64,000 nucleotides of DNA, taken from positions 60,085-124,084 of the forward strand of contig DAIDKE010000004.1 of the NCBI GenBank assembly GCA_027450165.1, written 5' to 3'. The translations under genes and the position numbers were made by a program. Of this stretch, positions 44,054 through 51,787 are shown in pieces (position 1 is the first letter of the stretch; each line of letters opens with the position of its first letter). This stretch comes from Candidatus Saccharimonadota bacterium. Its GTDB lineage: Bacteria; Patescibacteriota; Saccharimonadia; Saccharimonadales; Saccharimonadaceae. The notes beneath the pieces are model-generated. The model saw only the letters and a program-made list of their open reading frames with translations, had not been told where the DNA came from and ran no database searches.

Positions 44054-46444
44054 TTATTTTGTGCTTTTGCGGCGCCCAAAACGACGTCCGCGACCCTTGG
44101 CTGGCGCCTCGGCGAGCATCTTTTGAGCTTGCGCCAAAGTGATTGACTTTGGGTCGGTTTCTTTTGGAATTTTGGCGTTTTTTGTGCCGTCGGTCACGTA
44201 AGGCCCGAAACGACCATTTAGAACCCGAACACCATCACCTAGATCGGCGATATTTTTTTCGGCTTCGGCCTTGAGCTTATCGGCGTAAAACTTGCGAGCT
44301 TCCTCTTCGGTGACTTCATGTGGATCGAGCGGTTTAATACTGACATAAAGCTTGCCAACTTGAATATATGGCCCAAAACGGCCAATATTGGCTTTGATTT
44401 CCTGTCCATCTTCGGTCGTACCGACGACGCGCGGCAGCTCAAAGGCATGCAAAGCTTCTTCAAGAGTGACATTCTCGAGTGTTCGACCCTTTGGCAGCGG
44501 TGCAAAACGCGGCTTTTCTTCATCATCGGCGCTGCCTAGCTGGACCATCGGTCCAAAGCGGCCGAGGCGTGAAAAGACCTTTAGTTTAGTCTTTGGGTCG
44601 ATACCGATCTCGCGCGCCTGAGCCACACTGGAACGCTCAATGTCACCCGATTTCTCGACAAGCTCATGGAAAGGCGTGTAAAAACGTTCGAGCATAATGT
44701 TGCGCGCCAGTGCGCCAGCGGCAATCTTATCGAAATCATCTTCAACATCGGCCGTAAAACCATAGTCAATTACCTGTTCAAAGTGCGTCGTCAAAAAGTC
44801 GCTAATCATCTGGCCGATGGCGGTTGGAATCAATTTCCCCTTGGTTGAGCCGGTTTTCTCTTGGACGACCTCGCGGGCAACGTCACCGCCAGCGGTCTTA
44901 AGAACGATAACATCACGTTCGACGCCCTCGCCCTCGCCACGTTCAACGTAGCCGCGCGCCTGAATCGTATTAATAATTGTGGCGTAAGTCGATGGCCGGC
45001 CAATGCCGAGCTCCTCGAGCTTTTTAACCAAACTACCTTCGGTATAACGGGCTGGCGGACGGCCAAACACCTGCCTGGCTTCAGCCGCTTGCAGATTCAA
45101 GATATCATTAACAGATAAAGTTGGTAGAATTGAATCGTCTTTCCTATTGCCGTATACCTTCAAAAATCCATCGAACAAGACAACTTCGCCAACTGCCTCG
45201 AACACCAGTTCGGAAACGGCTTCGCGCCGGGTCTCAACCGGGGCCCCGGCGCCCGTTGAGACTCGGGCTGCAGATGTTTCCTCGCCGGTGTTCGCGCCAG
45301 TCATCGCAATTGTTATTGTTGTTTTCTCGATTTTCGCGGGGGCCATCTGGCTAGCCAAAGTACGATTTCTAATCAAGTCATACAGTTTTTGGTCATATTG
45401 GTCACCCTTAACCTTGGTGGCTGCCATATCGGTTGGCCGGATGGCTTCGTGGGCTTCTTGGGCGTTGGCCGATTTAGTCTTAAAATTGCGAACTTGTGAA
45501 TAATTGGCGCCAAAAGTCGACTTAATATATTCGGCACTGGCGGCCAAAGCTTGCTTGCTCAAGGTCACCGAGTCGGTACGCATATATGTAATAAAACCAG
45601 CCTGGTAAAGCTTTTGGGCGCTTGCCATGGTGGCGCGCGAGCCAAAGCCTAGCCGCGAGTTGGCTTCTTGCTGCAGGGTACTAGTGGTAAATGGCGCGCC
45701 AGGGTTGCGGGTGCCGGGTGTTTTTGCGACATTAGCGACCGTAAATTTGGCATTTTGTAAACCAGCTAAGAAATTATGCGCCGCCTCTTCGCTGTCGAAG
45801 CGCTGATTTAGCTCGGCTTTAACGGCGGCGCCGTCGTGCATAAATTCGGCCGTAACTTTAAACTGCGCCGTGCCTTCGAAGGCATTAATCTCACGTTCAC
45901 GCTCAACTAGCAGCCGGACGGCCGGCGATTGAACGCGACCGGCACTCTTGCCGCCAGGCACTTTTTGCCAAACCACTGGGCTTAGTTCAAAACCAACTAG
46001 CCGGTCCAAAATCTGACGGGCTTGTTGAGCTTCAACTAATTGCATATCAATCGTGCGCGGATGCTTAATCGCCTCTTCAATGGCGGTCTTGGTGATCTCG
46101 TGAAAAACGATTCGTTTGGTCGTTTTAACATCTAAACCAAGCACCTCACAAAGGTGCCAGGCAATCGCCTCACCTTCGCGGTCTTCATCGGTTGCTAGCC
46201 AGACGGTTTCAGCAGTTTTAACGGCTTTTTTGAGGTCGCTAATCACCTTTTTCTTGTCCGGGTCGACTTCATAAATCGTCTTAAAACCATTCTTAATGTC
46301 GATCGGCTGCTGGCCTTTGGCGGCTTTTTTAGGAATCGATCGAATATGCCCGACACTCGAAAGCACGACAAAGTCCTTACCGAGGTACTTTTCGATAGTT
46401 TTGGCCTTGGCCGGCGACTCGACGATTACTAAATTCTTACTCAT
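44054..46444 (-). CDS. topA: DNA topoisomerase I
   Basis: A 796-residue type IA topoisomerase. TOPRIM domain KNLVIVESPAKAKTIEKYLG with TDEDREGEAIAWH, the active-site Tyr in FITYMRTDS, and GIGRPSTYATIINTIQARGYV. The C terminus has three repeats of the GRFGP type (RLGRFGPMVQLG, NIGRFGPYIQVG, LNGRFGPYVTDG) rather than zinc fingers, and a basic tail. About 27 residues (roughly ANTGEETSAAR to RREAV), encoded around 45212-45281, interrupt a normally conserved stretch and derive from palindromic DNA. Confidence 0.95.
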   Translation of the reverse strand: MSKNLVIVESPAKAKTIEKYLGKDFVVLSSVGHIRSIPKKAAKGQQPIDIKNGFKTIYEVDPDKKKVISDLKKAVKTAETVWLATDEDREGEAIAWHLCEVLGLDVKTTKRIVFHEITKTAIEEAIKHPRTIDMQLVEAQQARQILDRLVGFELSPVVWQKVPGGKSAGRVQSPAVRLLVEREREINAFEGTAQFKVTAEFMHDGAAVKAELNQRFDSEEAAHNFLAGLQNAKFTVANVAKTPGTRNPGAPFTTSTLQQEANSRLGFGSRATMASAQKLYQAGFITYMRTDSVTLSKQALAASAEYIKSTFGANYSQVRNFKTKSANAQEAHEAIRPTDMAATKVKGDQYDQKLYDLIRNRTLASQMAPAKIEKTTITIAMTGANTGEETSAARVSTGAGAPVETRREAVSELVFEAVGEVVLFDGFLKVYGNRKDDSILPTLSVNDILNLQAAEARQVFGRPPARYTEGSLVKKLEELGIGRPSTYATIINTIQARGYVERGEGEGVERDVIVLKTAGGDVAREVVQEKTGSTKGKLIPTAIGQMISDFLTTHFEQVIDYGFTADVEDDFDKIAAGALARNIMLERFYTPFHELVEKSGDIERSSVAQAREIGIDPKTKLKVFSRLGRFGPMVQLGSADDEEKPRFAPLPKGRTLENVTLEEALHAFELPRVVGTTEDGQEIKANIGRFGPYIQVGKLYVSIKPLDPHEVTEEEARKFYADKLKAEAEKNIADLGDGVRVLNGRFGPYVTDGTKNAKIPKETDPKSITLAQAQKMLAEAPAKGRGRRFGRRKSTK
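45212..45281. repeat. Palindromic insertion within topA
   Basis: Nested inverted repeats: GGAAAC/GTTTCC (45212-45217, 45276-45281) around CCGGGTCTCAAC/GTTGAGACTCGG (45227-45238, 45255-45266; one G-T pair), with a GC-rich loop. It keeps the topA frame and encodes Ala/Thr/Glu/Arg-rich residues. It has a similar style to the 11740 element but no sequence match. Confidence 0.6.
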
Positions 46445-46496
46445 AAATAAAGCTTGTGTATTAATTAGCTAAACACAAGGGCGTACTTTACACAAT

Positions 46497-46520
46497 AAAA
46501 AAGCCCGCGTCAAGCGGCTT
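46497..46520 (-). terminator. Terminator-like hairpin upstream of topA
   Basis: On the minus strand, AAGCCGC TTGAC GCGGGCTT (one bulge), then TTTTTTATTG. It ends transcripts of the cassette B gene before topA. Confidence 0.7.
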
Positions 46521-46532
46521 GTTAATACGCCG

Positions 46533-46574
46533 GTGGTAGCACGAGCCGAGAGAATACAAGGCTCGTGCTACCAC
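46533..46574. repeat. Perfect 15-bp inverted repeat in cassette B 3' region
   Basis: GTGGTAGCACGAGCC (46533-46547) and GGCTCGTGCTACCAC (46560-46574), 12-base loop, no adjacent T-run. It lies between the cassette B stop and the terminator, like the 3' hairpins of cassettes C and E. Confidence 0.8.
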
Positions 46575-46596
46575 TGGCTAGGAAATCCCTGAACGA

Positions 46597-46857
46597 CTAG
46601 GTGGGTGCCTGTGAAGTGAGGTGCCAGCCGTTGCATGGCCCGCAGTAATATGACTGTCGCGGGATGTACATCGCCTTGAGCTCCCTCTCTGTCTTGGTGT
46701 TGTAACACGATTGGATGTACTGGATGACATCATCGGCCGCCCGCTGGGTTGGGTACACGTGCTTCAATTTACGGGCTTGCGGACAGTACTTCTGTGTTTT
46801 GGGCGGCTCGGGGCGGAGCCTCCGAACACCACCAGGGTGGTTCTGCCTCCTTGACAC
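46597..46857 (-). CDS. Cassette B: 86-residue Cys-containing basic protein
   Basis: Starts at GTG 46857 with GGAGG 6 bases upstream. Residues: a basic N terminus, then YCPQARKLKHVYPTQRAADD and a C-terminal YYCGPCNGWHLTS, which resembles a small zinc-ribbon found in phage and actinobacterial mini-proteins (recognition is tentative). GC-rich codons. Own promoter (46890-46919) and a 15-bp inverted repeat after the stop. Function unknown. Confidence 0.7.
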   Translation of the reverse strand: MSRRQNHPGGVRRLRPEPPKTQKYCPQARKLKHVYPTQRAADDVIQYIQSCYNTKTERELKAMYIPRQSYYCGPCNGWHLTSQAPT

Positions 46858-46889
46858 TCTTCGCCTCCGGTTGGTCGTAGGATTGTAGC

Positions 46890-46919
46890 TATTATAACAT
46901 ATTTATAAGCATAGTGCTA
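46890..46919 (-). promoter_or_regulatory. Cassette B promoter
   Basis: On the minus strand, TTAGCA, 18-base spacer, TATAAT. The leader is short, about 25 bases, and contains GACCAACCGGAGG. Cassette A has the similar GACCAACCAACCGGAG before its start. Confidence 0.55.
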
Positions 46920-47801
46920 ACGTAGTGTCCACGTGTTGCCGCCGAGCGAGCGGATAATGCCGTTGATTTCGAGCATTGTAAGGGCTTGGGCGAACTCGCT
47001 GGCACTAGCTTCGGCCCGGGCTAGTAGTTCATCACCGTCGCGTAAGCCAGCTTGTAACAATTGAATAATTTTAGTTTCCAGCGGATTGTCGCCTAGCGCC
47101 AAGCTAGTTTGCGGCTGTAAAAGCGTGGGTGCGATTACTTCTAAAGCGTCATCGGCACTGGTTAAAACCTGGGCGCCTTGTTTAATCAAAGCGTTGCAGC
47201 CGGCGCTCATTGGGCTGGTTATATTACCGGGCACCACGAAGACGTCTTTGCCCTGGTTTAGAGCGTGGCTAACAGTGGCCAGAGTGCCGCTACGCGACGC
47301 GGCTTCGGTGACGATTACGGCATCGGCCAGGCCGCTGACAATCCGGTTACGGGCTAAAAACTGAAAATCACGGGCATCCGTGCCGGGCTCGTATTCACTA
47401 ATAATCGCCCCACCGGCTGCGACAATCTTCTTAGCTAGGCCAACGTGTGAGCGCGGTGTAATATTATCTACCCCACTAGCCAACACCGCCAGCGTGACGC
47501 CGCCGGCATCTAGCGCCGCCTGGTGGGCGACACTATCGATCCCCAACGCCAAGCCGCTCACAATTACCACACCCCTTTGAGCCAGTTCGTGCGCTAGCTT
47601 ATATGTCACCTCTTTGCCATAACTAGTTGGTCGCCTCGTGCCAACGATCGCCACTGTCGGCGGCCGCCCCTCGGGTAGTTTTCCTATAAAATATAATGCT
47701 TTTGGTCTTTCAGCAATATCTAATAATAGCTTAGTAAAAACTGCCTCATCTGGTGTAATCGTATTGATTTTCATATCTTTTGTGTTAAAAAGTATTGACA
47801 T
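46917..47801 (-). CDS. dprA: DNA processing protein DprA
   Basis: Up to 294 residues; the start may be ATG 47801 (MSILFNTKD) or the later ATG 47774 (MKINTITPDE), and no ribosome site decides. Rossmann-like core: VAIVGTRRPTSYGKEV, VIVSGLALGIDSVAHQAAL, SRSGTLATVSHALNQGKDVFVVPGNI. A C-terminal winged helix follows; the N-terminal SAM domain is missing or very short. It protects incoming ssDNA and loads RecA during natural transformation, in keeping with the type IV pilin in the window. Confidence 0.92.
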   Translation of the reverse strand: MSILFNTKDMKINTITPDEAVFTKLLLDIAERPKALYFIGKLPEGRPPTVAIVGTRRPTSYGKEVTYKLAHELAQRGVVIVSGLALGIDSVAHQAALDAGGVTLAVLASGVDNITPRSHVGLAKKIVAAGGAIISEYEPGTDARDFQFLARNRIVSGLADAVIVTEAASRSGTLATVSHALNQGKDVFVVPGNITSPMSAGCNALIKQGAQVLTSADDALEVIAPTLLQPQTSLALGDNPLETKIIQLLQAGLRDGDELLARAEASASEFAQALTMLEINGIIRSLGGNTWTLR

Positions 47802-47823
47802 ATAGTCAACTAAATGCTAATAT
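47795..47823 (+). promoter_or_regulatory. Promoter of structured RNA gene
   Basis: TTGACA, 17-base spacer, TAATAT. The -35 lies in a palindrome TTGACATATAGTCAA, so a TTGACT is presented to the dprA strand as well. Confidence 0.8.
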
Positions 47824-47829
47824 GAAGAA

Positions 47830-48088
47830 CGATTGATTGATCTGCGAGGACAATCAAACGCACCTTATACCCCCTATTCTAACTTATGTTAGGTTGCTTT
47901 CAAGCTGTTTCTCAGTATCTACCCTCCACTGTGAAGCATAAAAAGGCTTGAGGGCATACTAATCCCTTTAACCGGCGGACCTCTTATTGTGTGAGGTGGG
48001 TCACGCTCCGGACGTACTCCGGGCCTTTGCGGGTGGGTTAAAGGGCCAAACGGCGCCAGGTGATGCCCACCCTTACCTGGCGCTTTTT
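47830..48088 (+). ncRNA. Unclassified structured RNA, about 260 nt
   Basis: A stretch between a strong promoter and a strong terminator with no ORF. Visible structure: CTAAC/GTTAG small hairpin near 47878; CAAGC/GGCTTG; a 10-bp closing stem CCCTTTAACC (about 47965) with GGTTAAAGGG (about 48037), enclosing hairpins ACCTC/GAGGT and CCGGA/TCCGG. It does not show the conserved segments of RNase P RNA, tmRNA or SRP RNA that I know; 6S RNA cannot be excluded. Confidence 0.65.
48053..48088 (+). terminator. Terminator of the structured RNA gene
   Basis: A 9-bp stem GCGCCAGGT/ACCTGGCGC with a 13-base loop, then TTTTT. Confidence 0.92.
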
Positions 48089-48095
48089 GGTTGCC

Positions 48096-48124
48096 TTGAC
48101 TTTTTATGATGTTTATGGTATTAT
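48096..48124 (+). promoter_or_regulatory. Cassette C promoter
   Basis: TTGACT, 17-base spacer, TATTAT. The leader that follows has two perfect hairpins, GCCTC/GAGGC and CTCGTCC/GGACGAG. Confidence 0.8.
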
Positions 48125-48193
48125 TATACGGCCTCAACCTGAGGCAATCTCGTCCAGACGGACGAGCGCACACTTCGTAAGCGGAGGTTTGCA

Positions 48194-48619
48194 ATGTTCG
48201 ACTGGATGTACATCCTGCTGATTTTTCTGGTCGTAGTGTCGACCCTGACGGCCTTCCGGGCCGCCTGGAACAACAGGTCTGGGCTGATGTACTTCTGTGC
48301 CGGCCTGGCCTTGCTGTTCGCGGGTCTTACCCTCAACCTCGCCGGGCTGCGGCACATCGTTGCCAACGGCGTTCACTACAGCTTCGCCGCGTTGCCCAGT
48401 TGGGTGTTCAGCTCTGCGGTGATCGCTGGTCTGATCCTGATGTCGATCGGCTCGCTCAAGATGTGGTTGGCCTACAAAAAGGCTGAGCGCATCAAGAACG
48501 GCGAGACGAACGACTCCGCCCGGCACGGGCGTAGCAAGAACAGGCGCAAGGAGTCTCAGAGCATCAAGGGCGATGCCCAGACGGAGATGCCCGACCTCGC
48601 CGAGTCCAGTGCTCGCTGA
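48194..48619 (+). CDS. Cassette C: small membrane protein
   Basis: A 141-residue protein with GCGGAGG upstream of the ATG. Three hydrophobic segments (about residues 4-22, 32-52 and 70-92) are followed by a hydrophilic, charged C-terminal tail rich in Lys, Arg, Ser and Glu. Codons are strongly GC-ending, unlike dprA and pth on either side. No family recognised. The stop is followed by a very stable hairpin and a terminator. Confidence 0.75.
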   Translation: MFDWMYILLIFLVVVSTLTAFRAAWNNRSGLMYFCAGLALLFAGLTLNLAGLRHIVANGVHYSFAALPSWVFSSAVIAGLILMSIGSLKMWLAYKKAERIKNGETNDSARHGRSKNRRKESQSIKGDAQTEMPDLAESSAR

Positions 48620-48624
48620 TGTGT

Positions 48625-48695
48625 GCGCGAGGCGGCGGGCTGCAGTAATGCAGTTCCCGCCGCCTCGCCAGCGCCCCTATTTATAGGGGTGCTTT
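48625..48695 (+). terminator. Double 3' hairpin of cassette C
   Basis: First a perfect 13-bp stem GCGAGGCGGCGGG/CCCGCCGCCTCGC (48625-48637, 48654-48666) without a T-run, then AGCGCCCCTA/TAGGGGTGCT followed by TTTTT. The second is the terminator; the first probably blocks 3' exonucleases. Confidence 0.88.
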
Positions 48696-48702
48696 TTCAT
48701 TT

Positions 48703-49266
48703 CTAAAGATTAGTACTAGTGAGTTCAAATGTGCCGCTGATAAATTTATCGACTTGCTCTGATATGTGTGGAATAACCAGGCTCGACAGGGCCTGTTTTT
48801 CGTCGGCCGAAAAGTGGCCGAGCACAAAGTCGACGTCGTTCATTTGGTTACGCAGTTCGTTCCAGGTGCCAACGCGAATGCGGTGGTAATTTTCACCGAC
48901 GGCGGCGTTGATGCTTTTAATACCATTATTACCGGCATCGCTCCCCTTGTTGCGGCTGCGAACGGTGCCAAAAGGCAGCGCTAGGTCGTCGTGAATAACC
49001 AGCAAATCGCTGGCTGGATCAAGCTTGTAAAAATCAATCAAGGCTCTGGCGCTGCGGCCAGTTTCGTTATAAAAAGTGGTTGGCTTAATGAGCAAAACTT
49101 TGTCGCCATCACGGTTAAACTCGGCAATATAGGCGTGAAATTTTGGCTTTTCCTGCCACTGAGTGCCATTTAAACTGGCGTAACTATCAAGCGCCATGAA
49201 ACCAATGTTGTGGCGGGTTGTGCGATATTCTTCGCCGGGATTACCTTGGGCTAAGATAAGCTTCAT
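48703..49266 (-). CDS. pth: Peptidyl-tRNA hydrolase
   Basis: A 187-residue Pth. Catalytic His in YRTTRHNIGFMALD, KPTTFYNETGRSA, and the IHDDLALPFGTVRSRNKGSDAGNNGIKSI block are standard. It recycles peptidyl-tRNA. The ATG at 49266 is exactly 6 bases after TATACT (49278-49273), so the mRNA is probably leaderless. Confidence 0.95.
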   Translation of the reverse strand: MKLILAQGNPGEEYRTTRHNIGFMALDSYASLNGTQWQEKPKFHAYIAEFNRDGDKVLLIKPTTFYNETGRSARALIDFYKLDPASDLLVIHDDLALPFGTVRSRNKGSDAGNNGIKSINAAVGENYHRIRVGTWNELRNQMNDVDFVLGHFSADEKQALSSLVIPHISEQVDKFISGTFELTSTNL

Positions 49267-49272
49267 AATTAA

Positions 49273-49278
49273 AGTATA
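49273..49278 (-). promoter_or_regulatory. -10 element of pth, leaderless spacing
   Basis: TATACT on the minus strand, 6 bases before the ATG; it overlaps the end of der. Confidence 0.5.
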
Positions 49279-49283
49279 GCTTA

Positions 49284-50660
49284 CTACTTGCCTTTTTTGT
49301 CGATCGGGTCTTTGCCATGGGCGATGCGTTCGCGGTTTTCTTTGATCTGTTTTTCGTCGATGAAGCTGAATTTAACTGGTGTGCCGACGTAGTCGTAGGT
49401 TTCGCGCAAGGTGTTTTCGAGGTAGCGTTTGTAGCTCCAGTGAACAAATTTTAGGTTCGATCCGTAAATCACGAACCATGGCGGTGTGGTGTCGGTCTGG
49501 ACGATGTAGCGCAACTTCGGGTGGCTGTTTTTAAGGCCGGCTGGCGGATGTGAGGCCACGGCGCGCTGCAGCATGTCGTTTAAGATACGAGTTTTGGTCG
49601 GCTGCTGGCGGCGCTCTTTAATTTCCATCGCAAGGTCGAACAACTTAGTGACGTTTTGGCCAGTAACACTACTGGTGAAGATTAGTGGCGCCCAGGGCAC
49701 AAAGTCGAAGGTGTGGGCGATTTTTGGCGCTAAAGCGTCGCGCGTGAAGGCATCTTTGCCTTCAACGCTATCCCATTTACTAACGACTACCACTAGTCCT
49801 TTGCCGGCTTCATCGATGATACCGGCCAGGCGCTGGTCAAGCTGGGTGCCAAGCTCGTTAACGTCGATTAACAAGAAACAGATATCACTTTCTTCGATGG
49901 CCTGCAAACTGCGCAAGACGCTGAATTTTTCGATGCCGACTTCTTGCTTGCCGGGGCGGCGCATGCCGGCGGTGTCGAGTAGTTCGATCGCCTGCTGTTT
50001 ATAGTTGACGCGAATGCGGTTGATGTCGCGGGTGGTGCCGGCGATATTGGCGACGATGGCTTGCTGCTTGCCGGCTAGGGTGTTAAATAGATTACTTTTA
50101 CCAACGTTTGGGCGGCCGATGAGGGCAACGCGCAAAACGTCTTCTGTGGGCGTGTCTTTAACGGCTGGTAATAGTTCACTCAGGCGGTCGAGGACTTCGC
50201 TGATACCAACGTTATGCTCGGCGCTGGTGCGGATAATATCTTTAATGCCTAGGCGACGGAACTCGTTAACATCAAGCGCGCCAGCTAGGTCGGTTTTGTT
50301 AGTTAATAACAGAACTGGCTTTTTAGAACGCAGTGCTTTTTTAGCGACCAAGCGGTCTTCGTCTGAGGTGTAGCGGGTGCTGTCGACAACCACCAAGATG
50401 ACATCGGCGGTATCAGCGGCGTCGGTGATTTGATCTTGGATGCTGGCTTCGAATTCGTCGGACGGATCTTTTAGACCAGCGGTGTCGACTAGCCAGAAAT
50501 TGTGGTCTTCGTAACTCACCTTTCCGATGACGTTATCGCGGGTCGTACCGGCTTCGCGGGCGACAATCGCCTGCTTGGCGTGGACCATACGATTAAAAAG
50601 CGAACTCTTGCCGACGTTCGCCTGACCGATAATTGCTACGGTTGGAAGTTTTGATGCCAT
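49284..50660 (-). CDS. der: GTPase Der (EngA)
   Basis: A 458-residue protein with two GTPase domains. G1 motifs are GQANVGKSSLFN and GRPNVGKSNLFN; G3 motifs DTAGL and DTAGM; G4 motifs TNKTD and VSKWD. The C-terminal KH-like domain is followed by a basic tail. It acts in assembly of the 50S ribosomal subunit. The ATG is 11 bases after a TATAAT. Confidence 0.95.
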   Translation of the reverse strand: MASKLPTVAIIGQANVGKSSLFNRMVHAKQAIVAREAGTTRDNVIGKVSYEDHNFWLVDTAGLKDPSDEFEASIQDQITDAADTADVILVVVDSTRYTSDEDRLVAKKALRSKKPVLLLTNKTDLAGALDVNEFRRLGIKDIIRTSAEHNVGISEVLDRLSELLPAVKDTPTEDVLRVALIGRPNVGKSNLFNTLAGKQQAIVANIAGTTRDINRIRVNYKQQAIELLDTAGMRRPGKQEVGIEKFSVLRSLQAIEESDICFLLIDVNELGTQLDQRLAGIIDEAGKGLVVVVSKWDSVEGKDAFTRDALAPKIAHTFDFVPWAPLIFTSSVTGQNVTKLFDLAMEIKERRQQPTKTRILNDMLQRAVASHPPAGLKNSHPKLRYIVQTDTTPPWFVIYGSNLKFVHWSYKRYLENTLRETYDYVGTPVKFSFIDEKQIKENRERIAHGKDPIDKKGK

Positions 50661-50693
50661 AACTTCAAGCCATTATAACAGATGTAGACTATA

Positions 50694-50722
50694 TTGACAA
50701 GCGTTAATTTTGGTAGTATAAT
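50694..50722 (+). promoter_or_regulatory. Cassette D promoter, perfect consensus
   Basis: TTGACA (50694-50699), 17-base spacer, TATAAT (50717-50722). It is followed by leader hairpins GCAT-TTTT-ATGC (50731-50742) and GCGTT/AACGC (50741-50745, 50759-50763). Confidence 0.85.
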
Positions 50723-50799
50723 TTGTCCCAGCATTTTTATGCGTTCCTGAACATCTACAACGCCCCCATCCACCAACGCAGCGACCGAGGAGGTCGACC

Positions 50800-51696
50800 A
50801 TGAAGCTCACGATTGGCAGTTGGAATGTTGCCGACTACGGTGCCGGTGACAAGATCGATGCCAAGCTGGTTCAGTACATCCTGTCGTCGAACGTCGACAT
50901 CTGGCTGCTCTGCGAGGGTTGCCCTCCGACGGTCGACCGCGTCGTGCGCGAATCATCGTTGGAGGCGTATGCCGGGGTCTACGACGTCTGCATCTACAAC
51001 TACAACGACATCGATCGTCGGCGTGACGAGCACTGCTACATCGTGCTGGTGCGCAGGACGCTGGTCGAGCAGGGTCTTGTGAAGGTCGACCGGGTGCACC
51101 AAGCTGACACCCGCGACTTCGTCCGGGTGCTGGTCGACGACCTGACGATCTTCGGCATGCACTTCGATGACCGCAAGTGGTCGGAGCGGCACTACCAGGC
51201 CGTGCTGATCAGTGAGGCGGCGCCCAAGCCGCCGATCCTCGAGCCCGGAGCCATGAACCTGATGGTGATCGGCGACTTCAATACCGCGCCACGGCACACA
51301 CTGCTGGGCATGGTGTTGAACCTGGCTATCACCAGGTGGCTGATGGCAAGACTGCCCACTCCGGCTGAGCCGGGAGTCCCGGTGCCGCCAGCTGTCAACG
51401 CGATGGACTGGCTGCGTCAGAAGCTGGCCAGGGTCCATTCGCTGGCGGAGCGGCTGGCCGGCATGACAAACCGCGATGGTGGAATCATCTCGGACTTCGA
51501 AAGGACTGGTTTGCGGCGAGTCGACAAGAGCCGGCAAGCCACCATGCTGCTGAAGCTCGGTCCGCTGAGCCTGCCGGTGGTGCGCCTCGACCATGCCATG
51601 GTCAGCGAGCGCATCAAGGTCTCGTCGGCCGAGGTCGGTCGCCCGCGTGGCGTCAAGCCCGACCACCGGCCGATCCAGATGTCGATCGAGTGGTAG
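50800..51696 (+). CDS. Cassette D: endonuclease/exonuclease/phosphatase-fold protein
   Basis: A 298-residue protein with GAGGAGGT before the ATG. EEP superfamily motifs: N-terminal GSWNVADYG (metal/Asn), WLLCEGCP (catalytic Glu), VIGDFNTAPRHTLLG (Asp and Asn), RLDHAMVS and KPDHRPIQM (Asp-His). No signal peptide. The fold includes nucleases, sphingomyelinases and inositol phosphatases; substrate cannot be told. GC-ending codons, own promoter and strong terminator. 9 bases of the leader (50744-50752) are complementary to the 3' UTR (51710-51718). Confidence 0.82.
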   Translation: MKLTIGSWNVADYGAGDKIDAKLVQYILSSNVDIWLLCEGCPPTVDRVVRESSLEAYAGVYDVCIYNYNDIDRRRDEHCYIVLVRRTLVEQGLVKVDRVHQADTRDFVRVLVDDLTIFGMHFDDRKWSERHYQAVLISEAAPKPPILEPGAMNLMVIGDFNTAPRHTLLGMVLNLAITRWLMARLPTPAEPGVPVPPAVNAMDWLRQKLARVHSLAERLAGMTNRDGGIISDFERTGLRRVDKSRQATMLLKLGPLSLPVVRLDHAMVSERIKVSSAEVGRPRGVKPDHRPIQMSIEW

Positions 51697-51719
51697 CGGT
51701 GCGGTAGCAGTTCAGGAAA

Positions 51720-51768
51720 GGCGTCGGGCGCCGAGATTAATTTCTCGGTTGCCCGGCGCCTTTTCTAT
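51720..51768 (+). terminator. Terminator of cassette D
   Basis: A long hairpin, GGCGTCGGGC-CCGAGA paired with TCTCGG-GCCCGGCGCC around a TTAATT-type loop, followed by TTTTCTATTTCTT. Confidence 0.9.
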
Positions 51769-51787
51769 TTCTTATGTTTTATATCAC

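Noticed and set aside
47830..48088. Assigning the RNA to RNase P, tmRNA or SRP RNA
   Set aside because: None of the conserved segments (RNase P GAGGAAAGTC, tmRNA TTCGA/CCA end, SRP GGAAGGAAGCAG-type loop) is present.
50953..51666. Long antisense ORF (237 codons) opposite the EEP gene
   Set aside because: GC-rich coding DNA has few stops on the other strand; composition (His/Gln/Arg-rich) and lack of a ribosome site mark it as a shadow. The same applies to 18110-18517, 55727-56333, 57677-58645 and 58708-59445.
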